A stretch of DNA of 35,717 nucleotides from CAZXNF01 sp050741255 (GTDB taxonomy: Bacteria > Pseudomonadota > Gammaproteobacteria > Burkholderiales > SG8-41), in NCBI GenBank assembly GCA_050741255.1, contig JBOIEQ010000030.1, positions 1 through 35,717 on the forward strand. The letters are read 5' to 3'. Below the pieces are notes generated by a model that did no database searches, was not told where the DNA came from, and worked only from the letters and a program-made list of their open reading frames with translations. Of the stretch, positions 13,893 to 21,496 are shown piece after piece. The translations under genes and the position numbers were made by a program. Within the stretch, counting starts at the first letter, position 1. Every line of letters begins with the position of its first letter.

Positions 13893-16084
13893 CCGGGCAC
13901 GTTGGAGTAATCGTCCGTCCACGGCCGGCTCCGCGGGAGCGCCGTCAGCGGCGTCCAGCCTTCCTCGTCGATCAGCGCACGCACGGGGTCGCCGCTACGC
14001 GCCAGCACGATCCACACGGATTCCATGGCGCCGAAGCGGTCCTCCGGCGGGAAGGCCATGCGCGGCCCCGGCTGCAGGGCCATCACGCCGGCGTCGGCGG
14101 CGAGCGTGGCAAGCACGGGGGCGAGATCGAGGTACTGATTGCTGATGTGGAAGATCAGCACACCGTCCGGTTTGAGCTTGCGCAGATAAAGGGCCAGCGC
14201 CTCGCGCGTCAGCATGTGCACGGGGATCGCGTCGGAACTGAAGGTGTCCACCACGATCGCGTCGTAGCGCCCGTCGGCCTCGCCGGCAAAGGTCAGGCGG
14301 CCGTCGCCGGTCACGATGCGCGCATCGGGCGCGCAGTCGGCGAGGAAGGTGAAGTAGCGGGGGTCGCGCGCGAGCCGCACCACCACCGGGTCGAGTTCGA
14401 AGAAGGCCCAGTCCTCGCCCGGCCGGCGGTAACAGGCGATCGTGCCCACGCCCATGCCGATGGCCGCGATCGCCATCGCGGCCGGCGGCCGGCGTTCGAG
14501 CACGTGGAAGAGCTGGCCGACGGGGCTGTCGCGGTGGTAGTAGGTCGTCGGCTCGCGGCGTTGCTCCGGGTTGCGATACTGCGCGCCGTGCACGGTGATG
14601 CCGTGCATCAGCACGTGCAGCTTGCCGGTGCGCTCCCGCATCACCGCGTGCACGCCGAAGAAACTCCGTTCGCGCGCGAGCACCGTGTCCGGGTTGTGAA
14701 CGAACGGCGCCGCCAGCAGCACCACGCCCACCATCAGCCCGAAGCGCAGCGGCCGCCGGTGGCAGAGATACAGCGCCACGCCCAGAAACTCCAGGTACAG
14801 CCCGGTGACCCAGCCGCCGTGCGCGTACGGCCGCAGGTTCAGCAGCGTCAGCGCCGCATAGGCAGCCGCCAGCGCCAGTGGCCACAGCCAGTCGCCGGCG
14901 TTGAGGCGCGCGGCGCCCGCGGGCGGCGAGCGCAGCAGGCAGGCGAGCGCGATGACCAGCGGATATTCGTAGAGCGCATCGAAGGCGAGCGGCGCGACGA
15001 GGGCGTTGAAGATGCCGCCCAGCGCGCCGCCGGCCGCCATGCACAGGTAGAACTCCGTCAGGCGCGTGACGGGCGGGCGCGTGCGCGCGAGCTCGCCGTG
15101 GCACATCATCGCGCTCACGAAAAACACCGCCAGATGCACGAGCAGCACGGGCAGGTGATTGTTCAGCGTCCACACCAGGGCCAGCAGGATCACGAGCCAC
15201 GGCTGCAGCCGCAGCATCCACGCGTGCGGCACCGGTGGCCGCGCCGCGAAGACGAGCACGAAGGTGAGCAGGTACAGGAACAGCGGGATGAGCCACAACA
15301 GGGGCACCGCCGCGATCTCGGCGGTCGCGTACTGCGTGACGCCCAGCAGCAGGCTGGACGGCGCGAAGGCCAGCACGATCCAGCGCAGGCGTTCGCGCCA
15401 GCGTGCGGCGGAGGGCTGGGCGGTGGCCGGCACCATCTCCGGCGCGCCCTCGGCGCCGCGCCAGCGCCAGCCGACGACCCCGCACAGCCCGACGAGCAGC
15501 ACGAGCAACGCGCAGCCGGCCGACCACGCGAGGTTCTGCTGCGCGAGGCCGTAGCGCGGCTCGAGCACGAGCGGAAACGCGATCAGCGCGCCGAGGCTGC
15601 CGAGGTTGCTGGCGGCATAAAGAAAATACGGGTCCGCGGCGCGCGCGTGCCGCAGGCGCGAGAACCAGCGCTGCAGCAGCGGCGCGGTGGAGGCCAGGGC
15701 GAAGAACGGCAGCCCGAGCGCGGCGGTCAGCAGCCACAGCAGCGACAGCGCCGGGATCGCGTCGTCACCGGTACCCGTGTCCGCCGCGATCCGCATCGGC
15801 AGCGCGAGGAGGGCCATCCCGGCCAGCACCGCCAGGTGCACGAGGACCTGGCGGCGCAGACTGCCCGTCCGCGCGAGCGCGTGCGCGTAGCAGTAGCCCG
15901 CCAGCAACAGCACCTGGAAAAACATCGACGCCGTGGTCCACACGGCGGGCGAGCCGCCGAAACGCGGCAGGAGCTGCTTGGTGGCGAGCGGCTGCACCCA
16001 GAACAGCAGGCAGGCGCTGACGAGCAGCGTGAACGCGAAGAGGAGGGTCAGCGCGCGGGCGCTGGCGGGGGAGTGCAGGGGCAC
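13880..16084 (-). CDS. Membrane protein with C-terminal spermidine synthase-like domain
   Basis: The 734-residue protein has an N-terminal membrane domain of about 12-14 helices (residues 10-480; TLLFAFTLLVSACLLFWVQP first) and a C-terminal Rossmann methyltransferase-like domain. The latter shows AIGMGVGTIACY, FFELDPVVVRLA, IVTGDGR, VDTFSSDAIPVHMLT and a terminal WTDDYSNV. This is the fused MFS/spermidine-synthase architecture; whether such proteins make polyamines is unproven. It occupies the slot between liuC and liuE where liuD (carboxylase alpha subunit) usually lies. The start is a GTG inside a perfect 10-bp hairpin; no ATG precedes the first helix. The 3' end is 35 bp from liuE. Confidence 0.88.
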   Translation of the reverse strand: MPLHSPASARALTLLFAFTLLVSACLLFWVQPLATKQLLPRFGGSPAVWTTASMFFQVLLLAGYCYAHALARTGSLRRQVLVHLAVLAGMALLALPMRIAADTGTGDDAIPALSLLWLLTAALGLPFFALASTAPLLQRWFSRLRHARAADPYFLYAASNLGSLGALIAFPLVLEPRYGLAQQNLAWSAGCALLVLLVGLCGVVGWRWRGAEGAPEMVPATAQPSAARWRERLRWIVLAFAPSSLLLGVTQYATAEIAAVPLLWLIPLFLYLLTFVLVFAARPPVPHAWMLRLQPWLVILLALVWTLNNHLPVLLVHLAVFFVSAMMCHGELARTRPPVTRLTEFYLCMAAGGALGGIFNALVAPLAFDALYEYPLVIALACLLRSPPAGAARLNAGDWLWPLALAAAYAALTLLNLRPYAHGGWVTGLYLEFLGVALYLCHRRPLRFGLMVGVVLLAAPFVHNPDTVLARERSFFGVHAVMRERTGKLHVLMHGITVHGAQYRNPEQRREPTTYYHRDSPVGQLFHVLERRPPAAMAIAAIGMGVGTIACYRRPGEDWAFFELDPVVVRLARDPRYFTFLADCAPDARIVTGDGRLTFAGEADGRYDAIVVDTFSSDAIPVHMLTREALALYLRKLKPDGVLIFHISNQYLDLAPVLATLAADAGVMALQPGPRMAFPPEDRFGAMESVWIVLARSGDPVRALIDEEGWTPLTALPRSRPWTDDYSNVPGALK

Positions 16085-16090
16085 TCCCCC
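16067..16090 (-). promoter_or_regulatory. Hairpin enclosing the GTG start codon
   Basis: GGGGGAGTGC and GCACTCCCCC form perfect 10-bp arms with a 4-nt loop. In the reverse-strand mRNA the start GUG (16084-16082) and the only purine-rich stretch (GGGGGA) are both paired. The structure could repress translation initiation of the downstream membrane protein, or act as a stabiliser after liuC, whose stop codon is 10 bp away. Confidence 0.5.
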
Positions 16091-16100
16091 GTCCCGAGGG

Positions 16101-16907
16101 CTATTTCCGCTTTTCAGAAGGCGCTACTGTCCACGACGGCTTGCGCTTTTCCAGGAACGCCGTGAGGCCTTCCTGCGCTTCCTTCGTCGCGCGGACCTTG
16201 GCGATGTTCTTCGCGGTGGCGTTGACGATCGCCGGTGTCACGGCCTTGTCGCGCACGTCGCGGATCGCCAGCTTGGCGGCGACCATGGCCGCCGGTCCGC
16301 CCAAGTACAGGTCGCCGAGCATTTCGCCGACGCGTGCGCCGAGGTCGGCGTCTTCGCAGATCTCGTGCAGCAGGCCGATGCGCCAGGCTTCCGCGGCGTC
16401 GATCTCCTCGCCGGAGAGGAAATAGCGGTGCGCCTGGCGCGCGCCGATCGCGCCGACGATGTACGGGCTGATCATCGCCGGCAGGATGCCAAGGCGCACC
16501 TCGGTCAGGCGGAAGTTGGTGTCGCGCGTGCCGATCGCGATGTCGCAGGCGGCCACCAGGCCCGCGCCGCCGCCGCGTACCGCGCCGCGCACGGCGGCGA
16601 TGGTCGGCTTTTTCATCGCGTAGAGCGTCTGGAACATGCCCGCCATCTCGCGCGCCGACGCCTCGTTCTGCGCGCGGCTGAACTTGGCCGAAGCGCGCAT
16701 GTGGCCGATGTCGGCGCCGGCGGAGAAATTCTTGCCGACGGCGGTCAGCACGACCGCTCGCACCTTGGGGTCCTTTTCCAGCTTCTTCAGCACGGCGGTG
16801 AGCTGTTTCGTCATCGCCGGGTCGAAGGCGTTGTGCACTTCCGGGCGGTTCAGCGCGACCGTCGCGTTGCCGTCGGCGTCGAGGGTGAAGATGACACGGT
16901 CCGTCAT
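16101..16907 (-). CDS. liuC: Methylglutaconyl-CoA hydratase (enoyl-CoA hydratase family)
   Basis: The 268-residue crotonase-fold protein has the oxyanion-hole motifs FSAGADI (61-67) and VRGAVRGGGAGLVAACDIAI. Of the two crotonase glutamates, the second is present (E136 in LTEVRLGILPAMISPYIV) and the first is replaced by G116, a pattern I associate with LiuC proteins. It hydrates 3-methylglutaconyl-CoA to HMG-CoA in leucine catabolism, fitting its place 43 bp after liuB and upstream of liuE. The ATG at 16907 is chosen from homologue N termini (MTDRVIFTLDADG); no good Shine-Dalgarno sequence precedes it. A general enoyl-CoA hydratase is the alternative, but the context favours liuC. Confidence 0.9.
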   Translation of the reverse strand: MTDRVIFTLDADGNATVALNRPEVHNAFDPAMTKQLTAVLKKLEKDPKVRAVVLTAVGKNFSAGADIGHMRASAKFSRAQNEASAREMAGMFQTLYAMKKPTIAAVRGAVRGGGAGLVAACDIAIGTRDTNFRLTEVRLGILPAMISPYIVGAIGARQAHRYFLSGEEIDAAEAWRIGLLHEICEDADLGARVGEMLGDLYLGGPAAMVAAKLAIRDVRDKAVTPAIVNATAKNIAKVRATKEAQEGLTAFLEKRKPSWTVAPSEKRK

Positions 16908-16950
16908 GGGAGGAGGGCGATGGTGGCGGGAAGCGGGATTATAACGGGCG

Positions 16951-18558
16951 TCACATGCGAAACACGCCGAAGCGCGTCGGCGCGACCGGCGCGTTGACCG
17001 CCGCCGCGAGCCCTGCGGCGAGATGGCGCCGCGTATCGAGCGGGTCGATGATGCCGTCGTCCCACAATCGCGCGGTCGCGTAATACGGGTTCGACTGCCG
17101 CTCGTACTGGTCGAGCACCGGCGCCTTGAACGCGCGTTCCTCGTCCGCGCTCCACGCCTGGCCGGCGCGCTCCAGCGCATCGCGCTTGACCTGTGCGAGC
17201 ACGCTGGCCGCCTGCTCGCCGCCCATGACCGAAATGCGCGCGGTCGGCCAGCTCCAGAGAAAGCGCGGGCCGAAGGCCCGCCCGCACATGCCGTAATTGC
17301 CGGCGCCGAAGCTGCCGCCGACGATGACGGTCAGCTTGGGCACGTTTGCGCAGGCGACGGCGGTCACCATCTTCGCGCCGTCCTTGGCGATGCCGCCGGT
17401 CTCGGCTTTTTTTCCGACCATGAAACCGGCGATGTTCTGCAGGAAGACCAGCGGGATGCCGCGCTGCGCGCACAGCTCGATGAAGTGCGTGCCCTTCAGC
17501 GCGGATTCCGAAAAAAGGATGCCGTTGTTGGCGACGATGCCGACCGGGAATCCTTCGAGGTGCGCGAAGGCGGTGACGAGCGTCGCCCCGTAACGCGCCT
17601 TGAATTCGTCGAATTCCGAGCCGTCCACGAGGCGCGCGATCACCTCGCGGATGTCGAAGGGCTGGCGCGGCGACACCGGCACGATGCCGTACAGCTCCCG
17701 CGGATCCAGCGCCGGGGGCCGCGGCGCCGCCATCGCGAGCGGGTTCACGGGGTTGCGGTTCAGGTGGCGGATCGCGCGCCGCGCGAGCACCAGCGCATGC
17801 GCATCGTCGTCGGCGAGGTGGTCGGCGACGCCGGAGAGCTTGGTGTGCACGTCGCCGCCGCCGAGTTCCTCGGCGGTCACGATCTCGCCGGTCGCGGCCT
17901 TCACCAGCGGCGGTCCGCCGAGGAAGATCGTGCCCTGGTTCTTCACGATGATCGTCTCGTCGGACATCGCCGGGATGTAGGCGCCACCCGCGGTGCACGA
18001 GCCCATCACGACCGCGACCTGCGCGATGCCGGCGGCCGACAGGTGGGCCTGGTGATAGAAGATGCGGCCGAAGTGCTCGCGGTCGGGGAACACCTCGTCC
18101 TGCGAGGGCAGGTGCGCGCCGCCGGAGTCCACCAGGACCACGCAGGGCAGGCGGTTCTCGGCGGCGACTTCCAGCGCGCGCAGGTGCTTTTTCACCGTCA
18201 GCGGAGTGTAGGTGCCGCCTTTCACGGTGGCGTCGTTGGCGATCACGACGCAGGCCTGGCCCTCGATCGCGCCGATGCCGGTGACGAGCCCGGCCGCCGG
18301 CACGGCTTCGTCGTACACCTGCCAGGCGGCGAGCGGGGACAGTTCGAGGAAGGGCGCGCCGGGATCGAGCAGCGCCGTGATGCGTTCGCGCACCGGCAGC
18401 TTGCCGCGCGAGACGTGGCGTTCGCGCGCCGCCGCCCCGCCGCCCTCGCGGGTTTGGGCGAGCCGGGTATTCAGTTCGTCGACGAGGCCGCGCATGCGCG
18501 CGTCCGCCGCCTTGAATTCGTCGCTGCCGGTCCTGAGCTTCGAGGCGTAAGCCGCCAT
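16951..18558 (-). CDS. liuB: Methylcrotonyl-CoA carboxylase carboxyltransferase (beta) subunit
   Basis: The 535-residue protein is a two-lobe acyl-CoA carboxyltransferase. Diagnostic for the methylcrotonyl branch are VDSGGAHLPSQDEVFPD, and GGSFGAGNYGMCGRAFGPRFL followed by WPTARISVMGGEQAA. It transfers CO2 from carboxybiotin to 3-methylcrotonyl-CoA, giving 3-methylglutaconyl-CoA. The alpha subunit (biotin carboxylase plus carrier, liuD) is not encoded anywhere in the window and must come from elsewhere. The start codon directly abuts the macrodomain gene's stop codon. Length and motifs are intact. Confidence 0.95.
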   Translation of the reverse strand: MAAYASKLRTGSDEFKAADARMRGLVDELNTRLAQTREGGGAAARERHVSRGKLPVRERITALLDPGAPFLELSPLAAWQVYDEAVPAAGLVTGIGAIEGQACVVIANDATVKGGTYTPLTVKKHLRALEVAAENRLPCVVLVDSGGAHLPSQDEVFPDREHFGRIFYHQAHLSAAGIAQVAVVMGSCTAGGAYIPAMSDETIIVKNQGTIFLGGPPLVKAATGEIVTAEELGGGDVHTKLSGVADHLADDDAHALVLARRAIRHLNRNPVNPLAMAAPRPPALDPRELYGIVPVSPRQPFDIREVIARLVDGSEFDEFKARYGATLVTAFAHLEGFPVGIVANNGILFSESALKGTHFIELCAQRGIPLVFLQNIAGFMVGKKAETGGIAKDGAKMVTAVACANVPKLTVIVGGSFGAGNYGMCGRAFGPRFLWSWPTARISVMGGEQAASVLAQVKRDALERAGQAWSADEERAFKAPVLDQYERQSNPYYATARLWDDGIIDPLDTRRHLAAGLAAAVNAPVAPTRFGVFRM

Positions 18559-19077
18559 TCAGTGCACCTGGCGGGACAGTTCGGCGTCGTAGGCCGCGAG
18601 CGCTTCCGCGCCGAAGCAGGCGAAGACAATGCTGTCGAACGAGGGCTCGTCGCGAAGGGCCTGGCTGCACTCCCGCACCGCGATGGTCACCGCCTGCGCC
18701 AGCGGATAACCGTAAACGCCGCAACTGATGGCGGGGAAGGCCAGGGTGCGCAGCCCGTGCGCGCGGGCGAGCGCGAGGCTCGCGCGGTAGCAGGACGCCA
18801 GCAGTTCGGGCTCGCCGTGCGTGCCGCCGTTCCACACCGGCCCCACGGTGTGAATGACGTGCTTCGCCGGCAGCCGGTAGCCGCGCGTGAGTTTCGCCTG
18901 GCCCGTCTTGCAGCCGCGCAGCGTGCGGCACTCGGCGAGCAGTTCCGGACCTGCCGCGCGGTGGATCGCGCCGTCCACACCGCCGCCGCCGAGCAGCGAC
19001 GTATTCGCCGCGTTCACGATCGCGTCGACCGCGAGCGTGACGATGTTGACCTCCCGGGCTTCGAGCTTGTCGCGCAT
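18559..19077 (-). CDS. Macrodomain protein (O-acyl-ADP-ribose deacetylase type)
   Basis: The 172-residue single macrodomain matches the MacroD/YmdB group: VDAIVNAANTSLLGGGGVDGAIHRAAG (18-43) with N22, N25 and D35 at the ADP-ribose site, HTVGPVWNGG, and AFPAISCGVYGYP. This group hydrolyses O-acetyl-ADP-ribose (the sirtuin by-product) and can remove ADP-ribose from acidic residues. It is fused in expression to liuB: its stop codon and the liuB ATG are adjacent with no gap. The ATG at 19077 matches the family's usual N-terminal strand. A macrodomain is not a standard member of leucine catabolic operons. Confidence 0.93.
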   Translation of the reverse strand: MRDKLEAREVNIVTLAVDAIVNAANTSLLGGGGVDGAIHRAAGPELLAECRTLRGCKTGQAKLTRGYRLPAKHVIHTVGPVWNGGTHGEPELLASCYRASLALARAHGLRTLAFPAISCGVYGYPLAQAVTIAVRECSQALRDEPSFDSIVFACFGAEALAAYDAELSRQVH

Positions 19078-19087
19078 CGGCGGACGT

Positions 19088-19690
19088 TCAAAAGGGTCCC
19101 TTGGCCAGCCAGCGTTCGAGCTGTTCCAGCCGGTCCACGCCCCAGAACGGCTCGCCGTCCACGATGACGTAGGGCGAGCCGAACACGCCCAGCGCGATCG
19201 CGTCCTCGGTTTCCTTGCGCAGCCGTTCCTTCAGCGGGCCGGAGCCGATCGCGGCCAGGATGTCCTCGCGCGCGTAGCCCAGTGTGGCGGCGACGCCCGC
19301 CGTGACGTCCGGCGAAGAGATGTCCTTGTCGTCGACGAAAAACGCGCGGTAGAGCGCGAGCGCAAGCTGTTTCGCCGCTGCGGGATCCTGCTCCGCCGCC
19401 CAGTAGAACGCGCGCGACGGGGCCTGGCCCGCGATCGGGAATTTGGACGGCGTGTTGAGCGGGATGCCGTAGTGGCGCGCCGAACGCTGGATATCCTTGC
19501 GCGCGTAATCCTTCTTGAGAGGGATCAGTGGCAACGGCTGGCCGCCCGTCACCTTGAAAACCGCGCCGAGCAGGATGGGATGCCAGTTCACGGTGCGGCC
19601 ATGCCGCCCGGCGAGCGCGTCTATTTTTTCCGCGCCCATGTAGCCGTAGGGTGAGGAAAAGTCGAACCAGAAATCGAGCGGCTGGGGCAT
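19088..19690 (-). CDS. 2-hydroxychromene-2-carboxylate isomerase-like protein (DsbA / GST-kappa fold)
   Basis: The 200-residue protein begins MPQPLDFWFDFSSPYGYM, with the active serine before proline (S13) that replaces the CxxC of DsbA. It ends with FGSPYVIVDGEPFWGVDRLEQLERWL, typical of HCCA isomerases. Characterised members are glutathione-dependent isomerases of naphthalene breakdown; most homologues in betaproteobacteria have unknown substrates and are found beside acyl-CoA genes. The ATG at 19690 has GGAG at 6 bp; the longer frame would run into the next gene. It is 10 bp from the macrodomain gene and 13 bp from the membrane protein gene upstream. Confidence 0.88.
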   Translation of the reverse strand: MPQPLDFWFDFSSPYGYMGAEKIDALAGRHGRTVNWHPILLGAVFKVTGGQPLPLIPLKKDYARKDIQRSARHYGIPLNTPSKFPIAGQAPSRAFYWAAEQDPAAAKQLALALYRAFFVDDKDISSPDVTAGVAATLGYAREDILAAIGSGPLKERLRKETEDAIALGVFGSPYVIVDGEPFWGVDRLEQLERWLAKGPF

Positions 19691-19703
19691 GGGATGCTCC
19701 TGT

Positions 19704-20180
19704 TTATTGTTCGACGGCGGCGTGCCGCTTGCCGCGCTTGCGCAGCCAGCCGCCAAAAATCGCGGCGGGTATCGTGACGACCAGAAACACCGTGTGTTCG
19801 AGCGCGCTGCTCTGATCGCCCATCCCCAGACTGAGCAGTTCGCCGGCCACGAGGGAGCAGATCCCGAACATCAGCGCGACGTTCAGTTCAGTGCGGTTCG
19901 CGATGCGCGCCGCGACGTACCCGCCGAGCACGGTGCAGCCGCCGCCGATGGTCATCATGGCCGCTTTCAGCAGAAAGGATTCGCTGAATAGCGCGGCGAG
20001 CGCCTCCGGGTCTCCGCCGATGGCGATCCCGACGAGTATGGTCAACACGATGCCCGCGGCGAACGTGCCGCCGATATCGACGGCGAGCCCGATCAGGATC
20101 GCCTTGACGAAGGAGCCGTGCCGGTCGCCGCCGGTATCGGCGACCGTGGCTTTGGGCGGGGCGTACGGGTCCTCGGCCAT
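19704..20180 (-). CDS. Hypothetical four-helix membrane protein
   Basis: The 158-residue protein starts MAEDPYAPPKATVAD, a PYAPP head recurring in small uncharacterised membrane proteins of beta- and gammaproteobacteria. Four membrane segments follow (about 27-53, 68-91, 98-119, 127-146). A Lys/Arg-rich tail (RKRGKRHAAVEQ) indicates the C terminus is cytoplasmic. I do not recognise a functional domain. It lies 5 bp after the thiolase gene and 13 bp before the isomerase gene, so it is expressed with them. Confidence 0.75.
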   Translation of the reverse strand: MAEDPYAPPKATVADTGGDRHGSFVKAILIGLAVDIGGTFAAGIVLTILVGIAIGGDPEALAALFSESFLLKAAMMTIGGGCTVLGGYVAARIANRTELNVALMFGICSLVAGELLSLGMGDQSSALEHTVFLVVTIPAAIFGGWLRKRGKRHAAVEQ

Positions 20181-20185
20181 GCGGG

Positions 20186-21370
20186 CTACATCCTTTCCAC
20201 GGCCAGCGCGGTCGCTTCGCCGCCGCCGATGCACAGGGCGGCGACGCCGCGTTTCAGTCCGTATTGTTCGAGCGCGGCGAGCAGCGTGACCACGATGCGC
20301 GCGCCGCTCGCACCGATCGGATGGCCAAGCGCGCAGGCGCCGCCGTGCACGTTGACTTTCTCCGGCGGCAGCTTCAGGTCGTGCATGGCCGCCATGGTGA
20401 CGACGGCAAAAGCCTCGTTGATTTCAAACAGGTCCACGTCGCGCGCCGCCCAGCCCGCCTTCGCCAGCACCTTCTCGATGGCGCCGACCGGCGCGGTGGT
20501 GAACCACGCCGGCTCGTGCGCGTGGGTCGCGTGCGCCACGATGCGGGCCAGCGGCTGCGCGCCGCGCCGCGCGGCTGCCGACTGCTTCATCAGCACCAGC
20601 GCCGCCGCGCCGTCGGAGATCGAACTCGAGTTCGCCGCGGTCACCGTGCCGTCCTTGCGGAACGCGGGCTTCAGTTGCGGGATCTTGTCGGGGTTGGCCT
20701 TCAAGGGCTGTTCGTCGATCTTCACCGTGACGTCGCCTTTTTGACCCTTGATCACGAAAGCCGCGATCTCGCGCTCGAAGGCGCCGCTCTTGATCGCCGC
20801 CTGCGCGCGCGTGAGCGAGGTGATGGCGTAGCGGTCCTGCGCTTCGCGCGTGAAGCCGTACTTCGCGGCGGTTTCCTCGGCGAAGACCCCCATCAGGCGC
20901 CCCTTGTCGTAGGCGTCCTCCAGTCCGTCGAGGAACAAGTGGTCCTTGATTTCACCGTGGCCGAGCCGCAGGCCGCCGCGCGCCTTCGGCAGCAAATAGG
21001 GCGCGTTCGTCATGCTTTCCATGCCGCCCGCCACCATCACCTCGTTGCTGCCCGCCAGGATGAGGTCGTGCGCGAGCATCGCCGCCTTCATTCCGGAGCC
21101 GCACATCTTGTTGATCGTCGTGCAGCCGGTGGCGAGCGGCAGGCCCGCGGCCAGCGCCGCCTGCCGCGCGGGCGCCTGGCCCTGGCCGGCGGAGAGCACG
21201 TTGCCCATGATCACTTCCTGCACGTCGCCGGGTTCAAGTCCCGCGCGTTCCACGGCCGCGCGGATCGCGGACGCGCCAAGGTCGGGTGCGGCGACGGATT
21301 TGAACTCGCCCTGGAAACCGCCCATGGGGGTGCGGGCGGCGCCGGCGATGACGATGGGGTCTTGGGACAT
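20186..21370 (-). CDS. Acetyl-CoA C-acetyltransferase (thiolase)
   Basis: The 394-residue type II thiolase has the acyl-acceptor cysteine C90 in TTINKMCGSGMKA, the GGACALGHPIGASGARI histidine motif, and the C-terminal CIGGGEATALAVERM with the second catalytic cysteine. It condenses or cleaves acetoacetyl-CoA. In this operon it probably channels acetoacetate-derived acetoacetyl-CoA from leucine to acetyl-CoA; with phaC nearby it could also feed PHB synthesis. A dedicated PhaA role is not shown. The ATG start fits family alignments (MSQDPIVIAGAARTPMG). A 126-bp palindromic repeat separates it from the upstream gene. Confidence 0.93.
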   Translation of the reverse strand: MSQDPIVIAGAARTPMGGFQGEFKSVAAPDLGASAIRAAVERAGLEPGDVQEVIMGNVLSAGQGQAPARQAALAAGLPLATGCTTINKMCGSGMKAAMLAHDLILAGSNEVMVAGGMESMTNAPYLLPKARGGLRLGHGEIKDHLFLDGLEDAYDKGRLMGVFAEETAAKYGFTREAQDRYAITSLTRAQAAIKSGAFEREIAAFVIKGQKGDVTVKIDEQPLKANPDKIPQLKPAFRKDGTVTAANSSSISDGAAALVLMKQSAAARRGAQPLARIVAHATHAHEPAWFTTAPVGAIEKVLAKAGWAARDVDLFEINEAFAVVTMAAMHDLKLPPEKVNVHGGACALGHPIGASGARIVVTLLAALEQYGLKRGVAALCIGGGEATALAVERM

Positions 21371-21395
21371 GGGTTTACTCTTTCAGGAGAATCTC

Positions 21396-21492
21396 ACCAC
21401 AGAGGCACAGAGGCACGGAGGAACACAATCAATCGAGCTTCCTTTCACTGGCATTTCTCCGTGCCTCTGTGCTTCTTTGGTTCCATCGTGGT
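21396..21492. repeat. Palindromic repeat family B (CACAGAGG type)
   Basis: Arms GCACAGAGGCACGGAG (21405-21420) and its exact reverse complement (21457-21472) pair perfectly over 16 bp. Outer ACCAC (21396-21400) and GTGGT (21488-21492) add a second stem. It lies within the reverse-strand liu operon between the flavoprotein and thiolase genes. The CACAGAGRCACAGAG motif is a familiar dispersed intergenic repeat in proteobacteria. Confidence 0.85.
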
Positions 21493-21496
21493 TTTG

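Noticed and set aside
14147..16165. Forward-strand 672-residue open frame, rich in Arg/Gln/His
   Set aside because: It is the antisense shadow of the membrane spermidine-synthase-like gene in high-GC DNA; its composition is not protein-like.
17023..19167. Forward-strand 714-residue open frame
   Set aside because: Antisense to liuB and the macrodomain gene, both of which have diagnostic motifs.
20186..21370. Naming the thiolase phaA
   Set aside because: It is in the liu operon on the opposite strand from phaC and no phaB is adjacent; only a general acetyl-CoA acetyltransferase call is supported.
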